Assembly (NCBI GenBank): GCA_022410635.1
Contig: JAJVDF010000379.1
Span: 1,084,980-1,148,979, forward strand
Reading direction: 5' to 3'
Length of the DNA stretch: 64,000 nucleotides
Origin: Tretioscincus oriximinensis
Lineage: Eukaryota > Chordata > Lepidosauria > Squamata > Gymnophthalmidae
Below are positions 49,560-61,276 of this stretch, piece by piece. Made by a program: the position numbers and the translations under genes. Position 1 is the first letter of the stretch; every line of letters begins with the position of its first letter. The notes under the pieces were generated by a model. It did not search any database, was not told the DNA's origin, and saw only the letters and a program-made list of their open reading frames with translations.

Positions 49560-50115
49560 AGTAATTTTGAAAATATAGTAGATGATAGAATTAAAAAAGG
49601 AGAAAACAGTGGGAAGGATCAAGATTTACAGACATCGGAAATACACTGGAACAACTGGTTAAAAGAGATAAATTTAATTAAAGTAGCAAAATTCAAGGAA
49701 ACAGAATTTAAAATCATTACGAGATGATATCGAACCCCAGCTCAACTATCACATATAGTAGGCATTCAAGCAACATGCTGGATATGTAATATATAGTATG
49801 AGGGGTACATATTTCCATATGTGGGCACAATGTCCGGAAATTAGGGAGTTTAAGAATAAAATTGCTACGGAAATCAGATTAATAACAAATGTTGACATCC
49901 CATTAGATAATCTCTTTTGGTTATCAACAAGAACATCTAATCCTAGTATATATCAGGAGGTTTATTACTTTATTAGGAGAGCCATTTGGGCTGCACGTCT
50001 AGTGGTGGCCAGAGGCTGGAGAGAAAAGGAATTATGGTCTGTAGATAGGTGGTACAATTATTTAGGTGAATTCCTTATACAAGAGATAATAAGAGAGAAA
50101 AGAATGTCCTTATAA
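49560..50115 (+). pseudogene. L1-like ORF2 C-terminal relic
   Basis: Before 49798 the reading is YRTPAQLSHIVGIQATCWIC; then from 49798 a frame stays open for 105 codons with GTYFHMWAQCPEIREFKNKI, ending at the TAA at 50113-50115. The Cys-Cys...His...Cys spacing is typical of the L1 ORF2 tail. The TAG at 49793-49795 and an in-frame TGA upstream show it is dead. It is 5' truncated. Confidence 0.7.
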
Positions 50116-50835
50116 GGAATCAGTATAAGATATACCTGGATTGATAACTGGAAATGTTTAAATGATTACGGTGTAAATAGACAAAACTTAGCCATAACGT
50201 ATATAGTACAACTTATTTTCCATGTTAATTTGACTTGAGAAGGTCTTTGTGTCGATGGGGGGAATTTGGCTTCCCATATACAGTAACTCTGTGTAGGAGC
50301 TATTATACAGTAGCTGTATAGGGACTACTGGGTTAAACCAAGGCTGTGCCTTCCTATGCAGTGCTTTCCTTGTGGTCCTGCAAAAAGAATGGACCCAGGA
50401 GCAGATTTCACCTCCAGGAGAGCCCCAGGAGATGTGCAGACCCATAGGTCTTATTCTGTTCCTCTTCCTCGATTGGTACATGGTCACCACTCTTCAGGTC
50501 ACTTTTGATATGGTCTGAAGGAACTCGGCAGATCTTGCCTTAGAGAGTAAATTGCTGAACAGAGGTACAATGAGGGGTAAAATGTTCAATAAAACTTGAA
50601 ATTAAAAGAATTTGGGTTTCTTAGGAATTTGAAGAGCTAACAGGCAACTAATAGCTACCTAACTATATTTAAGTTGTACTTCTGATTGCTTTGTAGTTTC
50701 AAAGCCATCTCTGCTTAAACACTCCAATGTTTGCTGAGGAAAAGGTTGCTTTTGACTATCATTCATAGCTGTGGTTGGGTTATCTTCATTAGCAGCAAAC
50801 ACTTTTTTTCAGCCAGTGTGGGTGTTAGCAATGAT
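50116..50835. other. Sequence after the L1 relic, nothing further recognised
   Basis: The first part may be L1 3' UTR. No poly(A) tail boundary could be set. Confidence 0.35.
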
Positions 50836-50842
50836 CATAAGA

Positions 50843-51681
50843 TAGACTGACCAGATTTTCTGATGCCCAAACTGGGGTAATTAATATTCATAAATATGCA
50901 AATTACCCAACATGCATTCCCTTCCGAAGTTCCCGCCCGAGAAATCTGTGAAATTTGTGAGAATTTTTGGAGTACATCAGAATTTTTTAATTTTTTTGCA
51001 GAGGGGAGGGTGCCTTCAGAAGCTGGCTATGTTGCTAGAGACTCCTAGTGGTGGTGCAGTGTATTTTTAAATATATATATATATATTTAAGTGTGGGAGA
51101 ATTGTTTGAAGTGTATGAGAATTTTTATTTTTTACTGATTGGAGGGTACCTTCAGGAGTTGCCCCCGGTTGCCAGAACCCCATAGTGGTGGTGCACTGAT
51201 TTTTTTAAAAAATAAACTAAAAAAAATATTTTTTAAGTGTGCAAGAAATGTTTAGCAAAGGCGCAAGCAGCACTTTGAGACTAACTTGAGAAGAGTGGTT
51301 GGCATAAGCTTTCGTAGACANGTCTACTTCTTCAGATGCACGTCTTCTTCTTTCGTAGACGTGTCTACGAAAGCTTATGCCAACCACTTTTCTCAAGTTA
51401 GTCTCAAAATGCTGCTAGCTCCTTTGTGGACTTTCTGTTAGACTAATACGGCTATTTCTCTGAAATTGACTACCAAGAAATACTTGATATGTGTGGGAAT
51501 TTTTTTTTTACTGAGGGGAGGGTGCCTTCAGGAACTGGCCCCAGATGCCAGAGTGGTGGTGCAGTTATTTTTTTTTCAAAAAAATTTCAAAAACATTTTT
51601 TTTCCTCAGCAAAAAACGGGGAAATGGTTTGCGCCCTCCCCCAGAGAGAGCGAGGTAGACACCCCAAAACTGGTCAGTCTA
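50843..51681. mobile_element. hAT family B, long copy with three internal repeats, split by a Penelope-like dimer
   Basis: TIRs TAGACTGACCAG and CTGGTCAGTCTA; flanking CATAAGA at 50836-50842 and 51682-51688. Three tandem units each contain GGAGGGTGCCTTCAGGA and CCAGA...GTGGTGGTGCAG (near 51005, 51144 and 51520), separated by A/T-rich spacers. The Penelope-like dimer at 51250-51473 lies between units two and three. Confidence 0.85.
51250..51473 (+). mobile_element. Penelope-like inverted dimer nested in a hAT element
   Basis: Perfect 8-bp duplication CAAGAAAT (51242-51249, 51474-51481). The left arm starts AGCAAAGGCGCAAGCAGCAC and the right arm ends GGCTATTTCTCTGAAATTGA, the same joint structure as the copy at 40251. 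The right arm keeps GTAGACGTGTCTACGAAAGC and the left arm keeps CTGAAGAAGTAGAC with one undetermined base. Confidence 0.8.
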
Positions 51682-51867
51682 CATAAGAAAAATCTTTCAT
51701 TAACTGCCAACTACCTTTCCCCTTGCTAATCTAAAATCAATAGAAATATATTGTGTGTGTTTTTTAAAAAAAAGAGCAGCAATTTCACCAGAAGAGGAAA
51801 AGTACCTTTACAACACAACAAAACTGCAGATAAAGGCATTCTCCATATTGGGCATTATTCCAAGATA

Positions 51868-52066
51868 CAGAGCCGTGCAAAAGTATCCATACCCCTTTAA
51901 CTTTTTCACACTTCTTTCACATTAAACACACAAATTCAAATGTATTATATTTAGATTTGTTGTGATAGACCAACACAAATTAGCATGTATGTATGAAGTA
52001 AAAAAAAACCCCACAACACATGCTTTTCAAAATTCTGTAAAAATAAAAATCTGGAAAGTGTGGCAT
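51868..52066. mobile_element. Tc1/mariner-type fragment
   Basis: After a TA, CAGAGCCGTGCAAAAGTATC and ATACCCCTTTAACTTTTTCACA match the start of a Tc1-like element widespread in fish and reptiles. GTGATAGACCAACACAAA and AAAAATCTGGAAAGTGTGGC follow in the expected order. The right TIR is missing. Confidence 0.65.
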
Positions 52067-52734
52067 CTAACCTACCAGATTTGGTTTCTGTTCTAAAGAG
52101 TTCATAACATTCAAGGTTATTTGTGACTAGTTGAGTAAACCATAAAGAGATCCATGGCTGAAATAAGTGCAGCAGTGGCAGACCGGGTCCCACACAGACC
52201 CCGCTGCCTTCGCCTTCTCTTCCCTGGCAGAGCCCCAGCGTTACGGTTTGTTTTGCTCTTTGTGGTGTGTATATGTGAGACAGGTTTACCGAGTCCAAGG
52301 TTACAAGCTATACCGTGATTGGAACTTTGGACTTATTCAATACCTTTTTTATTAATCGTATGGATTTTGCTTGTATCAGTGAGCACCATGAAGCCCTTGG
52401 TAGCTGGTTTAAATTTGTTTAGTGCAATGATTCTATAAGCAAATGTGATATTTAGTTGTGTGTGTGCCTTGTATTGTATGGGCAATTCGAGTGTGCTCGT
52501 TGTAGCATCAGGGCACAGTTGTGAAAGGGGAGCAAGTATGTATCTCAACTGTACAAAGTTCACTTAAACCATAACTAACCTCAAGGTAAAAGGCTTTTAT
52601 CTGATTTGAGGCCAATATACTGAAGACAGGAGAGGGTAACAGTTTCTGAATGAGACAGATGATGTCAGCAATTGACGACTCAATACGATTGATAATCTAG
52701 TAAACAGGTTGCAATCTTGAAAACAGGTGAAGGA
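52067..52734. other. Upstream flank, nothing recognised
   Basis: No repeat or gene recognised. Confidence 0.35.
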
Positions 52735-53110
52735 GTAAGTGGCTCATATAGATGTGGAGAGACGTCTAGGGCTCTTCAGCCTCAAAAGATGGTTCTTAAG
52801 AGGTGATCTGATTGAAGTGCATAAAATCACCCATGGGGTAGATAAGGCAAATAAGGAAAAAATACTTTATCACCCAATACTAGGACCTGAGGGTTATTGG
52901 TCTGGGGAATTTGCTTCCAGGAGATTTGGTAGAAAGTTAGCAACTTGGATAGCTTCAAGATAGGTTTAGACAAATTCGTGGAGGCCAAGTGTATCAGTAG
53001 CTATTAGGATGGTTGTCTTGATCCTGGCATCCTGCCTTCTTTTGTTTGAGAATTCCCAGGTGCCCTTGGTGGGAGCACTATGAAAGACAGGATGCTGTAC
53101 TAACAACGCT
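52735..53110 (+). mobile_element. CR1-like LINE 3' relic
   Basis: The reading ERRLGLFSLKRWFLRGDLIE near 52757 and KITHGVDKANKEKIL is the CR1 ORF2 C-terminus, diverged, followed by part of the 3' UTR. The ATGTTCTT tail is not evident. Confidence 0.65.
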
Positions 53111-54669
53111 AGCTATGGAGTTAAACAACTAGCAGTAGATAGGGAAGCATCCTTGCCTCCAATCTTCACCAATGATGTCCTTGATTTTCATAGAGGAAGG
53201 CTGTGGATTCGCCTGTTCCATGCAAATGCGTGAGTGGGGCTGAAGCTACAGCATATGGCACCATGACATTTTTTCTGAACTGCTTCCAGCCAGGTAATTA
53301 CAAATAGGACTTAAAGAAAGGCTCAGTCCTGATGGTCAAATGGGTGTAGGCCCAGCTGATACCATCCTGATTGTTCTTTGATAGGGTTGTACCATGGGAA
53401 CAGAAATAAAACTTCGCACATTTAATGGATATAGAAGAGAGGAATTTCCCCCTGGTGCAGTTTATAATGCCTGCAGGACTTGGGAGGGGAGACCACTATT
53501 TCACACCTATTAAAAGTACAAAGATTGATCTCAGTTTTCATGTGAGAAGTCTATTCTTTGAGTGGAGATGTGTGTAAACTTGTTACTGAAAGGGAATTTT
53601 TTATATTAAGTCCCTAGAGGTGGGAAGATGAAAGCATCCACAAAGACAAAACTATCCATGATGATCAAGCACAGATTAGACTTTCCTCAGGTGCCGATTA
53701 TCATATTACCTGCCAAAGAAACCACCTCGCCCAAGCCTGTTTTTCAGGCTATCTGGTTTTTAGGTGCTAAGACAAGGGCAGTGTCCAAATGGACATGGGT
53801 AACCCTGTAGCCTGCAAACCAAGGCTGAAAGGATCCAAGGCCTGGATAAAGGTTACACTGCAAGGAGCATCTTTTCCCTGACAGACCTGCCGTACATTAA
53901 GATCTGACACAAAGACTTTCATAGGCTGCATTCTCACCAGGTGAAAAAAAAGGGAGCAAAAACTATAGGGTTCTGCACTGGGCCCATGCATTTCCCATGT
54001 AATCCAAATGGAAAATGCCTTCACAATGCAAAGTATGCATAGCTACATGTTTTCTGAGTGGAGTTTGCTCAGAAAAATATTGCGAGTGCAGTTTGATGCA
54101 ATTATGTTAGATGTACTCTGGCAGAGGTTTTGCCATGTGCTCCACTCAGACAGCTTGCTTTGCAGATCTCCCCATTGCTTCTGCCTTTTACCTGTAGTTT
54201 TAAAATTCCCCGCCACTGTTTGGATTGGAATGGACAATACAATGCTATTGAATGGTTTATTCCGCAAAGCCAAGGTAAATACTTTATGTCATGCTGCCTT
54301 TTTCATTAAGGAAAAATTCAAATGAGGGAATACCTGTTGTGATGACCATATTTAACATAGTGACTTGCTAAAAAAAAAGCAGGGGGAGGGGGAGCGATTT
54401 GCCCAATAGGGGGCATGGTTACCAGAAGAAGCCAGGATGGGAAGCGGAGATGTGACCCAAAAAGAGCCAATCGAGGCTAAGGGGGAGAGTCTGAACCCAT
54501 AAAAAGGGCTACTGTGGTGACTTGAGCTAAAGGCTAAAGAGAAGCAGCTCTCTGTTGATAGAGGCTGGGAAGGGAAAGAATCCCAAAGTTAAGTGTTATT
54601 GCATCCAGAAAACTCCAGCAGAAAAGGGATGCTAGAATAATGTCTGAAACCAAATCATTTATATTTCGT
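53111..54669. other. Upstream flank, mostly unrecognised
   Basis: A fragment near 53420-53500 (TTTAATGGATATAGAAGAG...CTGGTGCAGTTTATAATGCC) matches the dispersed repeat at 23970 and 25720. No gene recognised. Confidence 0.35.
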
Positions 54670-54742
54670 TGGATATTCTACAATAAAGCACTGTGGGGGT
54701 GGATTTATTCCAGAATAGTCATGCTTTATTGTGGAACATCCA
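54670..54742. repeat. Inverted repeat, 21-bp arms
   Basis: TGGATATTCTACAATAAAGC (54670) faces GCTTTATTGTGGAACATCCA (54723-54742), with 2 mismatches and a 31-bp loop. Perhaps the centre of a small DNA element. Confidence 0.5.
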
Positions 54743-54969
54743 ATTATAGTGGAATAAATAAGTGATGTGAGGCTGCAGCCTAAGAAGAAAGATCTAACTA
54801 AGCCTATGATTGAAATAAACTGTTTTCAAAAACCTTTATTCATGTGTTTGCACAATAAAGTTCCATTCTTGTTTGAAAACTTACCTCAAGTCTGTGTACC
54901 ATTTATATTCCAGTATTAAGGGAAGGTAGAGATAAAGCATCAGCAGGATGTTCTTATACATATTACAAG

Positions 54970-55406
54970 TAAACTGACCAGATTTTCTGAGGCCCAAACT
55001 GGGGTAATTAATAGTCAAGCTAATTTATTAATGAATATGCAAATCACCCATCAATATGCACATCCACTCCTCCAGAGAAATCAAGTGAACACAAGAAATC
55101 CCCAAAGTGTGGCGGAATTTTACAAAGCATGTGCAAGAAATTTGCAACATCTGTTTCGAGAGCGGCGCTGGAAATGACATCCCTTCTGGGGTATGTGGTA
55201 AAAACAGAAATAAAGAGTCTTGTATGAGTATAATCCAAATTCAGAGCAATTTTAACCCCAAAAGCCTTCTCACTCACCCCACTGGATTTTTTTAAAATTT
55301 ATTTTTCCCCACAGCAAAAAACGGGAAATCTCCCTTCCGGGGGGAGCAAAATAAACACCCCCAAACCACAGTTTCCTCAGGAAAAAAGAGTTCTCTTGTT
55401 AGTCTA
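54970..55406. mobile_element. hAT family B, third copy, ~437 bp
   Basis: Left end TAAACTGACCAGATTTTCTG then GGCCCAAACTGGGGTAATTA match 50843-50890. The right end is eroded (GTTAGTCTA). Flanks TTACAAG and TTACAGG are a plausible imperfect target duplication. The AGCAAAAAACGGG block near 55313 is shared with the other copies. Confidence 0.7.
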
Positions 55407-55461
55407 TTACAGGTGGCTTTGGGCCTACACATGTATATCAACAAAACTAAATTCTGGCTGG

Positions 55462-56229
55462 TAACGGGGGTTCGCTTGTCCGTTATTCGGCTCCTTAGCT
55501 TGCCTAAGGTAGCTGGATCCAATGCGTGCAGACACGTGTAAAGAGATTCACATGGACAACGTAGCTTGGGTTCAGAAGTGATCCAGGAGCGCTCACAGGG
55601 TTCTGAGCCACTCCAGAATAACGGTGTGCACCGTCTTTTATTGACCTAAAATCAGAAGGCGTGGATAGATGCGGTGATGTCAAAAAAGGGGTTGGTACAG
55701 CACACGTGGGTCAGGGCGGACCCAGGTTGTGGCACCTGTGTGACGTGGTTCTCTCCTCCCAAGGAGGTGTGGCCTGGTCAGGAAATGCCAAATATGGTAT
55801 GGTGTTGAGATGCAGGATGGACCCTCTTTAGCCATTGTTTGCCTTTGCTATTATTCCTAAGTACAGGAACCCAGTGACTCACCCACAGGAGAAATGGTCT
55901 TAATGGTCTTAAATGGTTTACCTCCAGGCCACTATCAGGCTGATATCTTCAGCCCAGGTGTACAGCCTGGTTAAACAAAGATTGCCTCTTTGCCATGATG
56001 GGTGTCATTAATCCATTCAGTCTGGCAAGGTTTCTTGAATAAGATAGGCCCTTAGGGCAGGAAGGGTGATTTAGCTGTTCCTGTTTACTCCTGGGGCTGG
56101 GGTGGCCAGAGATTTTTTCCAAAATTTCCATGCAGGCCTTACTTTGGCTAGCAAAGACCAATCCAAGTATATTTTATATTAAATATAATAATGCCAATTA
56201 ATATATGTCCCACATGACTAACCCCAACA
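55462..56229 (-). mobile_element. Solo LTR A, 768 bp (minus)
   Basis: Perfect 6-bp duplication GGCTGG at 55456-55461 and 56230-56235. On the minus strand it starts TGTTGGGGTTAG and ends GAACCCCCGTTA. A conserved block CACGCCTTCTGATTTTAGGT then CAATAAAAGACGG marks the promoter/poly(A) region near 55670-55630. It is homologous to LTR B at 61277. No internal genes. Confidence 0.85.
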
Positions 56230-56235
56230 GGCTGG

Positions 56236-57237
56236 GATCTTTAAAGGGGAAAATCTGTAACGATAAACCCCAAAGATCCCATAGTTGGAAATTAATATAT
56301 GTGAGCAGTGGTGGAGAACTGGAAAGAGAACATAGGTATCTCAAGGTCCAGCTGTATTAAAACATAAGAGGTTTCACGCTACTGGTGATTACATTTGTTG
56401 ATTCTCTTGGTTCTGAGAAAGGATCAAAGCCAGATGAATTTGTGGTACACATACAGTCTGATTCTTCAAATGAGTCTCAGTCAGATACAGAAGGAGTGTG
56501 GCCACTCCTGTAGCAGCACAGACATTCAATTAGATTAAAGAAGAAAAACCAAATTATTATGCCCCATTTAGTTTCACTTTTGAGTAGGTTGGGAAGTGGG
56601 CTGGAAATAAGGTAGCTTCAGTTATTACTGTGCTGATAAGTACTTTTCTGATTACTTTTGCTTGACTTTATGTTAATTTTTCTGTTCCTCCCCTAATGCT
56701 GCCATTAATAAACTTGCTCTCTGAAGTCAAAGCAAAACAGAATACTTTATGACAACATGAACTTTGCTCATGTGTGTACCACAGTCAAGAGCACTTCCAC
56801 TGCAAGCTTGCTATCTTTTTGAGGAGAAAGTACTTGAACCAAGGTTATCACCACTGATTCTGACTCTGTACTTTGTCAAGTTGTGCTGAAGTAGAGATAA
56901 TCCTTTCTTGTGGCATTTATTTACTGATACGAAGAGCAAGCANTGACCCCTTACAATTAGCCTGTATTTGTTTTAGATAATAGGATTCAGTTTTATACTT
57001 TCTGTGTTTTAAAACAAAGCAAATGCATATATCGAAGCTCAATTTGACTTTTACTCAAGTCTGTGATTAAAAACTGTGTTGCTTGGATGTATTTGGGGAA
57101 ACAACGAGTGCTGTGTAGAAACCACAAATAGTTACAAATGACAGGAGACTCTCTGATGTGTTTTACTTATGATTTCAGATCAACCGCACACTTTTCCTTT
57201 CCCTGTTTCGTATGAAGTTTTTTTGAACATGTGACTC
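56236..57237. other. Upstream flank, nothing recognised
   Basis: No repeat or gene recognised. Confidence 0.35.
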
Positions 57238-57927
57238 GGGCTGCATCCACACGCCATAATGATGTCTGCATAGGAGACTCCTGCAAACCTAATGGTGGGC
57301 TGTGAGCGATGTAGTCGCTACAAACCTGCCATGCTGCGGGATAAATGAGAGCCGATTTTTCCAGCTCTCAAGCTACTGATTGGTGAAAACCTGCTTCATT
57401 TTCAAATGTGGCCTGCTCAGCCTGGCCCTCCACCGATCAGCGGTGAGTCCTGCAAAGCAGGCTGGGCAGAGGGAAGGCTGCTCTTAGCCACTCACAGGCC
57501 AGTGCTTCCTTCCTCATACCCACATCCGCAGGCACGGATAGCTCAGTCGCTTAGGAATCCGTCTCTCTGCTGGGAGATCGGGTTTCGAAGCCCTGTGTGG
57601 GACGTGGGGAGGGGTGAGCACCTTCCACTAGCCTGTAGCTCTAGCCAACCCAGTTATTTGAAAGCATGAATTGCAAGAAATTGCAACTGACTGCAAGTAG
57701 ATACATGGGAACCGCCACAGCCTGGTGGGGAAGATAGAATGTCAGCCTATGGGCAAAATATATCCTTGTAAGCCGCTTTGAGTCCCTTTCAAAGGAGAGA
57801 AAAAGCGGGGTATAAGAACCCAGTTCTTCTTCTTCTTCTATGACTGTCAGCGCACTGTGCGTGCAGATGGCCAGCCGACCACAACGACAGGTTAGCCTGC
57901 TTTGAAGCTTTGCGTGTGGATGTAGCC
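57238..57927. mobile_element. Probable DNA transposon with GGGCTGCATCCACACG ends, split by a SINE
   Basis: GGGCTGCATCCACACG at the left faces CGTGTGGATGTAGCC at the right (57913-57927). Without the SINE it would be about 380 bp, non-coding. No target duplication was readable. Confidence 0.55.
57531..57839 (+). mobile_element. tRNA-headed SINE with (TTC)n tail, second family
   Basis: Head GGCACGGATAGCTCAGTCGC (A box at 57539), B box GGTTTCGAAGCC at 57581-57592, body GGGACGTGGGGAGGGGTGAG, tail GCCGCTTTGAGTCCCTTTC...GCGGGGTATAAGAACCCAG and TTC repeats to 57839. It is complete and better preserved than the copy at 2427. Confidence 0.9.
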
Positions 57928-58079
57928 ACTAACAAAATTGCCACAGAACGTATCAGCTTCAATAGACGCAGTGCAACACAGGGATCTGAGTCTGTGTCTC
58001 CATGTCACAGATATGTGCTGGCTGACGCTTTGGGGAAAGACATGTTTGTCTTTGTATGTTTGTTTATACATATATCCCA

Positions 58080-58440
58080 CCTCGTACTTGGAGTTTTTTA
58101 TTGGTTAACAATAAAAAGGTACAAAATTAACCTATTAAAACAGTGCCCAAAAGTGATGAACTGAAAGCTATTTTTTCAATTAAAAGCCAGGTTTAAAAGG
58201 TGTGTCATTCATTTTCTGAATGAACACAGAGATGATGACTGATATAGCACCTCAAAGGAGAAGCTATTCCATAGTCTGGGGGCTACCATGGGGCCCTGCC
58301 CATGATTGCTACTCCTTTGCTGCTGAGATGGGCGGTACAACCAGGAGGACCTCCTCTGCATGGCTGGTTTATGTTTGGGGGCTCAAGTCATTTAGGGTTT
58401 CATAAGTTAAGGTTAATGTCTTTAATTGGGCTCAGTAACA
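58080..58440 (-). mobile_element. Diverged LINE 3' region (minus)
   Basis: On the minus strand the order GAGGTCCTCCTGGTTGTACC, AGACTATGGAATAGCTTCTC, and a tail-like TACGAGGTGGGATATATG resembles the LINE end at 3126. Moderately decayed. Confidence 0.45.
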
Positions 58441-58685
58441 AAATTTTGTAATTCATGTGATATAGAATGTGTGTATTGCGCATAAACTACCAACTTTTGC
58501 ACATATATATGCCAAAGGTGAACAAAGGCTTAAAATATCGACTAAAGCTATAAGCTATTGCGTAATACAAACAGAACGAAAAATTAGTTATTTATGCAGC
58601 CAGTTTGTATTTTATAGCAAAGCAAGTTAATTTATAGATTGCTGTACTAATTATGCTGAGCAATTGCTGTTTCTATTGGCCATTC

Positions 58686-58865
58686 TATTTATTTATTTAT
58701 TTATATTTATACCCCGCCCTATACTCGAAGGTCTCAGGGCGGCCAAAACAGTAAAACATCACTACAAAATTAAAACAGTATAAAACAATATTTAAAAGTA
58801 GGGATAAAGATGACATTTCTTCAGCCAAAAGCCAGATAAAAGGTAGAAGTGAAGTACGAAGTATT
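58686..58865 (-). mobile_element. LINE/SINE 3' tail (minus)
   Basis: On the minus strand GGCCGCCCTGAGACCTTCGA, GTATAGGGCGGGGTATAAAT and (AAATA)n, with the TTTTATCTGGCTTTTGGCTGAAG block upstream, as at 3380. Confidence 0.65.
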
Positions 58866-59609
58866 AGGGGGGTGAAATCTTGAGAATATTTTCTAACAGA
58901 ACAAATGATGACATTGAAATGCTTGTAACTCACAAATACAGAGGTTTTTATCCCTGTAGTTAACTTTAGCCTTAATTTAACAGTTCTTAAAAGATTACAA
59001 TCAATCTACAACAGAGTAAAATATTAAATGCCCATGACCTTAAACAGCATATATGAACAGCAAGTTACCGGTAATACAGAAAGGCAATACTTCTTAGTTG
59101 CCCATGAAAAAGAGAGGAAAGCCAAACATTTCTTTGACTGTCTTGAAGACAAATAATTCTATACCTTGGAATTAAAGAATGAGTGAAATAAAGCTACCCT
59201 CTTTTGGGGGGGAAAAACGTGACACATAATCAACTGCAGAATGTGACACATAGTGACAGATGTCATGGCTACATTTGTGATAGAATCCAAAGAAGTAGAA
59301 TAAAGGACTCTGATATTGTGCAAAAGGCAGACGGCAAACCCACCTGCTATTATAGAGAAACTGAAGGCTTGCAAGTGTTATAGCCAACATATCTGGCTCA
59401 GAAAGCAATTCAAAAGCTGCTATTAAGCAAACAGCCAGATACATCAAGTTCTTTTGGGGGAAAAAACCTAAAACATAAACCATGGATTATTATTACAAAG
59501 GAATATCTTATCTACATTTGGTTACAGCCAAAAATATAGAAAACATAGTCTTGCCTGTAAGCTTTGCTGAATGGACCTAAATTACCATATATATAAATTC
59601 TCAAGGATT
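58866..59609. other. Upstream flank, nothing recognised
   Basis: No repeat or gene recognised. Confidence 0.35.
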
Positions 59610-60262
59610 ATTAGAAAAGGAATGGAAAAAGATCAGAAAGTGTCACTTCGCCTCTTTACAAAATTATGGTGAAATCATATTTGAATACTGTGTGCAGTTC
59701 TGGTCACCACACCTTAGAAAGGATATTGTAGAACTGGAGAAGATGCAGAAAAGGGCCACAAGAATGATCAAGGGGCTGGAGCACCTCCCTTTAAGAAACC
59801 AAGCTGCAACATCTAGGCCACTTCAGCCTCGAAAGGCAGCAATTAAGTGGTGATCTAATTGAAGTATATAAAATCATGCATGGGATGGATAAGGTGAATG
59901 GAGAAAATATATTTTCTCTTATCACATAGTGCTAGGACTAAAAGGCACTCCTTGAAGCTGATAAGCAGAAGAGTTGGGAAAGACAAGGAGAAGTATTTTT
60001 TTCACCAAGTGGGTGGAATTTACTTCCAGAAGCAGCCCGGATAACTTCCAAATAGGATTAGACAAATTCATGGAAGCTTAGGATGGGAAAACAGACAGGG
60101 TTCCTGATGTTTTCCAGGTAACATTTGCAAGGAAACAACAACACGTGAGGGTTTTTCCTTCTCCTTCGGATTGCCCTAGTGCAATTGGTGAGCCATTGCC
60201 TGAGACAAAATGCTGGACTAGATGGGCTATGAGCCTGATTCAGCCAAGCTCTTCTTATCCTA
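59610..60262 (+). mobile_element. CR1-like LINE ORF2 C-terminus and 3' UTR
   Basis: The reading [34 protein letters not shown] (near 59694-59790) is followed by frameshifted EVYKIMHGMDKVNGENIFSL. The 3' UTR (ATGCTGGACTAGATGGGCTA) ends TCTTCTTATCC. Broken by frameshifts. Confidence 0.8.
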
Positions 60263-60902
60263 TATATAAGGGAGAAATGTTGATGGTTAGTCCACTCCTG
60301 ACCTTGCAAATCGGAGATGCCCAGCACTGCCACTATTGACACAGAAAACCAAGGAAGCAGTATTGCATGCCGATAACACTAGGCTTACATGTTTATATTG
60401 CATTATGGTTCATTGGACCCCTGTTGTTCCATATCCAAAAAGAACAGGCCTTGCTTAATAAACATTTGAGTCGATCAGGTAAACACAGGCAGTAGAATTA
60501 CTGCAAAGGGCAGGTTCTACATAAGGTGATAGAATGTCCATTCCATCTCTTTCAACGAACCAGTTCTAGCTGCCCTCAGCTTTTCCAGGAGAAAGTATTT
60601 TGTAAATCTATTCGGCCTAATTCTCCATTCAGCAACAAGCCACCTTGAAATACTTGGCATTCCACTTGCAGGGAGATGTAATTCCAAGCCCAGCTGAGGT
60701 TAAGTGAATAACACAGAGATCATTTTGTCTTTGATTCAATAGGTTGTAGTCCACAAGAGGAAGGTCTTTTCTGCACTGGGATGTATTCCGGACTATTATA
60801 TCCTGGCATGGGGCCTGCTATCAGGGTGTAGTGAGGGGTTGTAGCCTTCAGAGTAACCTCCTGAATTCTGCACCCCTGGACTCACATGTGTCCCACTGTA
60901 AA

Positions 60903-61018
60903 CATTTGGCACTCCCCCTTTCCTTCCCTCTCTCTCCCTTCCTATTCCCCTCCCTCTCTCTCCACTCTTTTCTCCCTCTCTCCCCTCTTTCCATCCCTCC
61001 CTCCCCTTCCCTCCCAGG
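60903..61018 (+). repeat. Polypyrimidine tract, ~115 bp
   Basis: CCTTTCCTTCCCTCTCTCTC-type sequence with almost no purines on the plus strand. Confidence 0.9.
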
Positions 61019-61276
61019 CCCCATGTACCTAGACCACCCTCTTCTCCATCCTAGCATGATTCTAAAGTGTTACCTTTGACCTTGAAAGTGCAGGGAGCAG
61101 AAAAAAACTCCCTTCTCAGCGTATGCAGGGAAGGGAGGCATTTCCTCCTGTTCTCAGGTCCTTGAAGGTCAAAATTATGATCATGTTGGGAAACAAAGTG
61201 AACAGGAGGGGCCAGCTACAGTGTGCCCTCCAAATTTTAGCCACTTCCCCTTTCTATGGTGACACCCTTGGAAGAC

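Noticed and set aside
49798..50115. Novel 105-aa protein gene
   Set aside because: The sequence has the L1 ORF2 C-terminal pattern and the upstream frame is broken by stops.
57531..57605. tRNA gene
   Set aside because: A and B boxes are present, but there is no full cloverleaf with acceptor stem, and it is joined to a SINE body and tail seen again at 2427.
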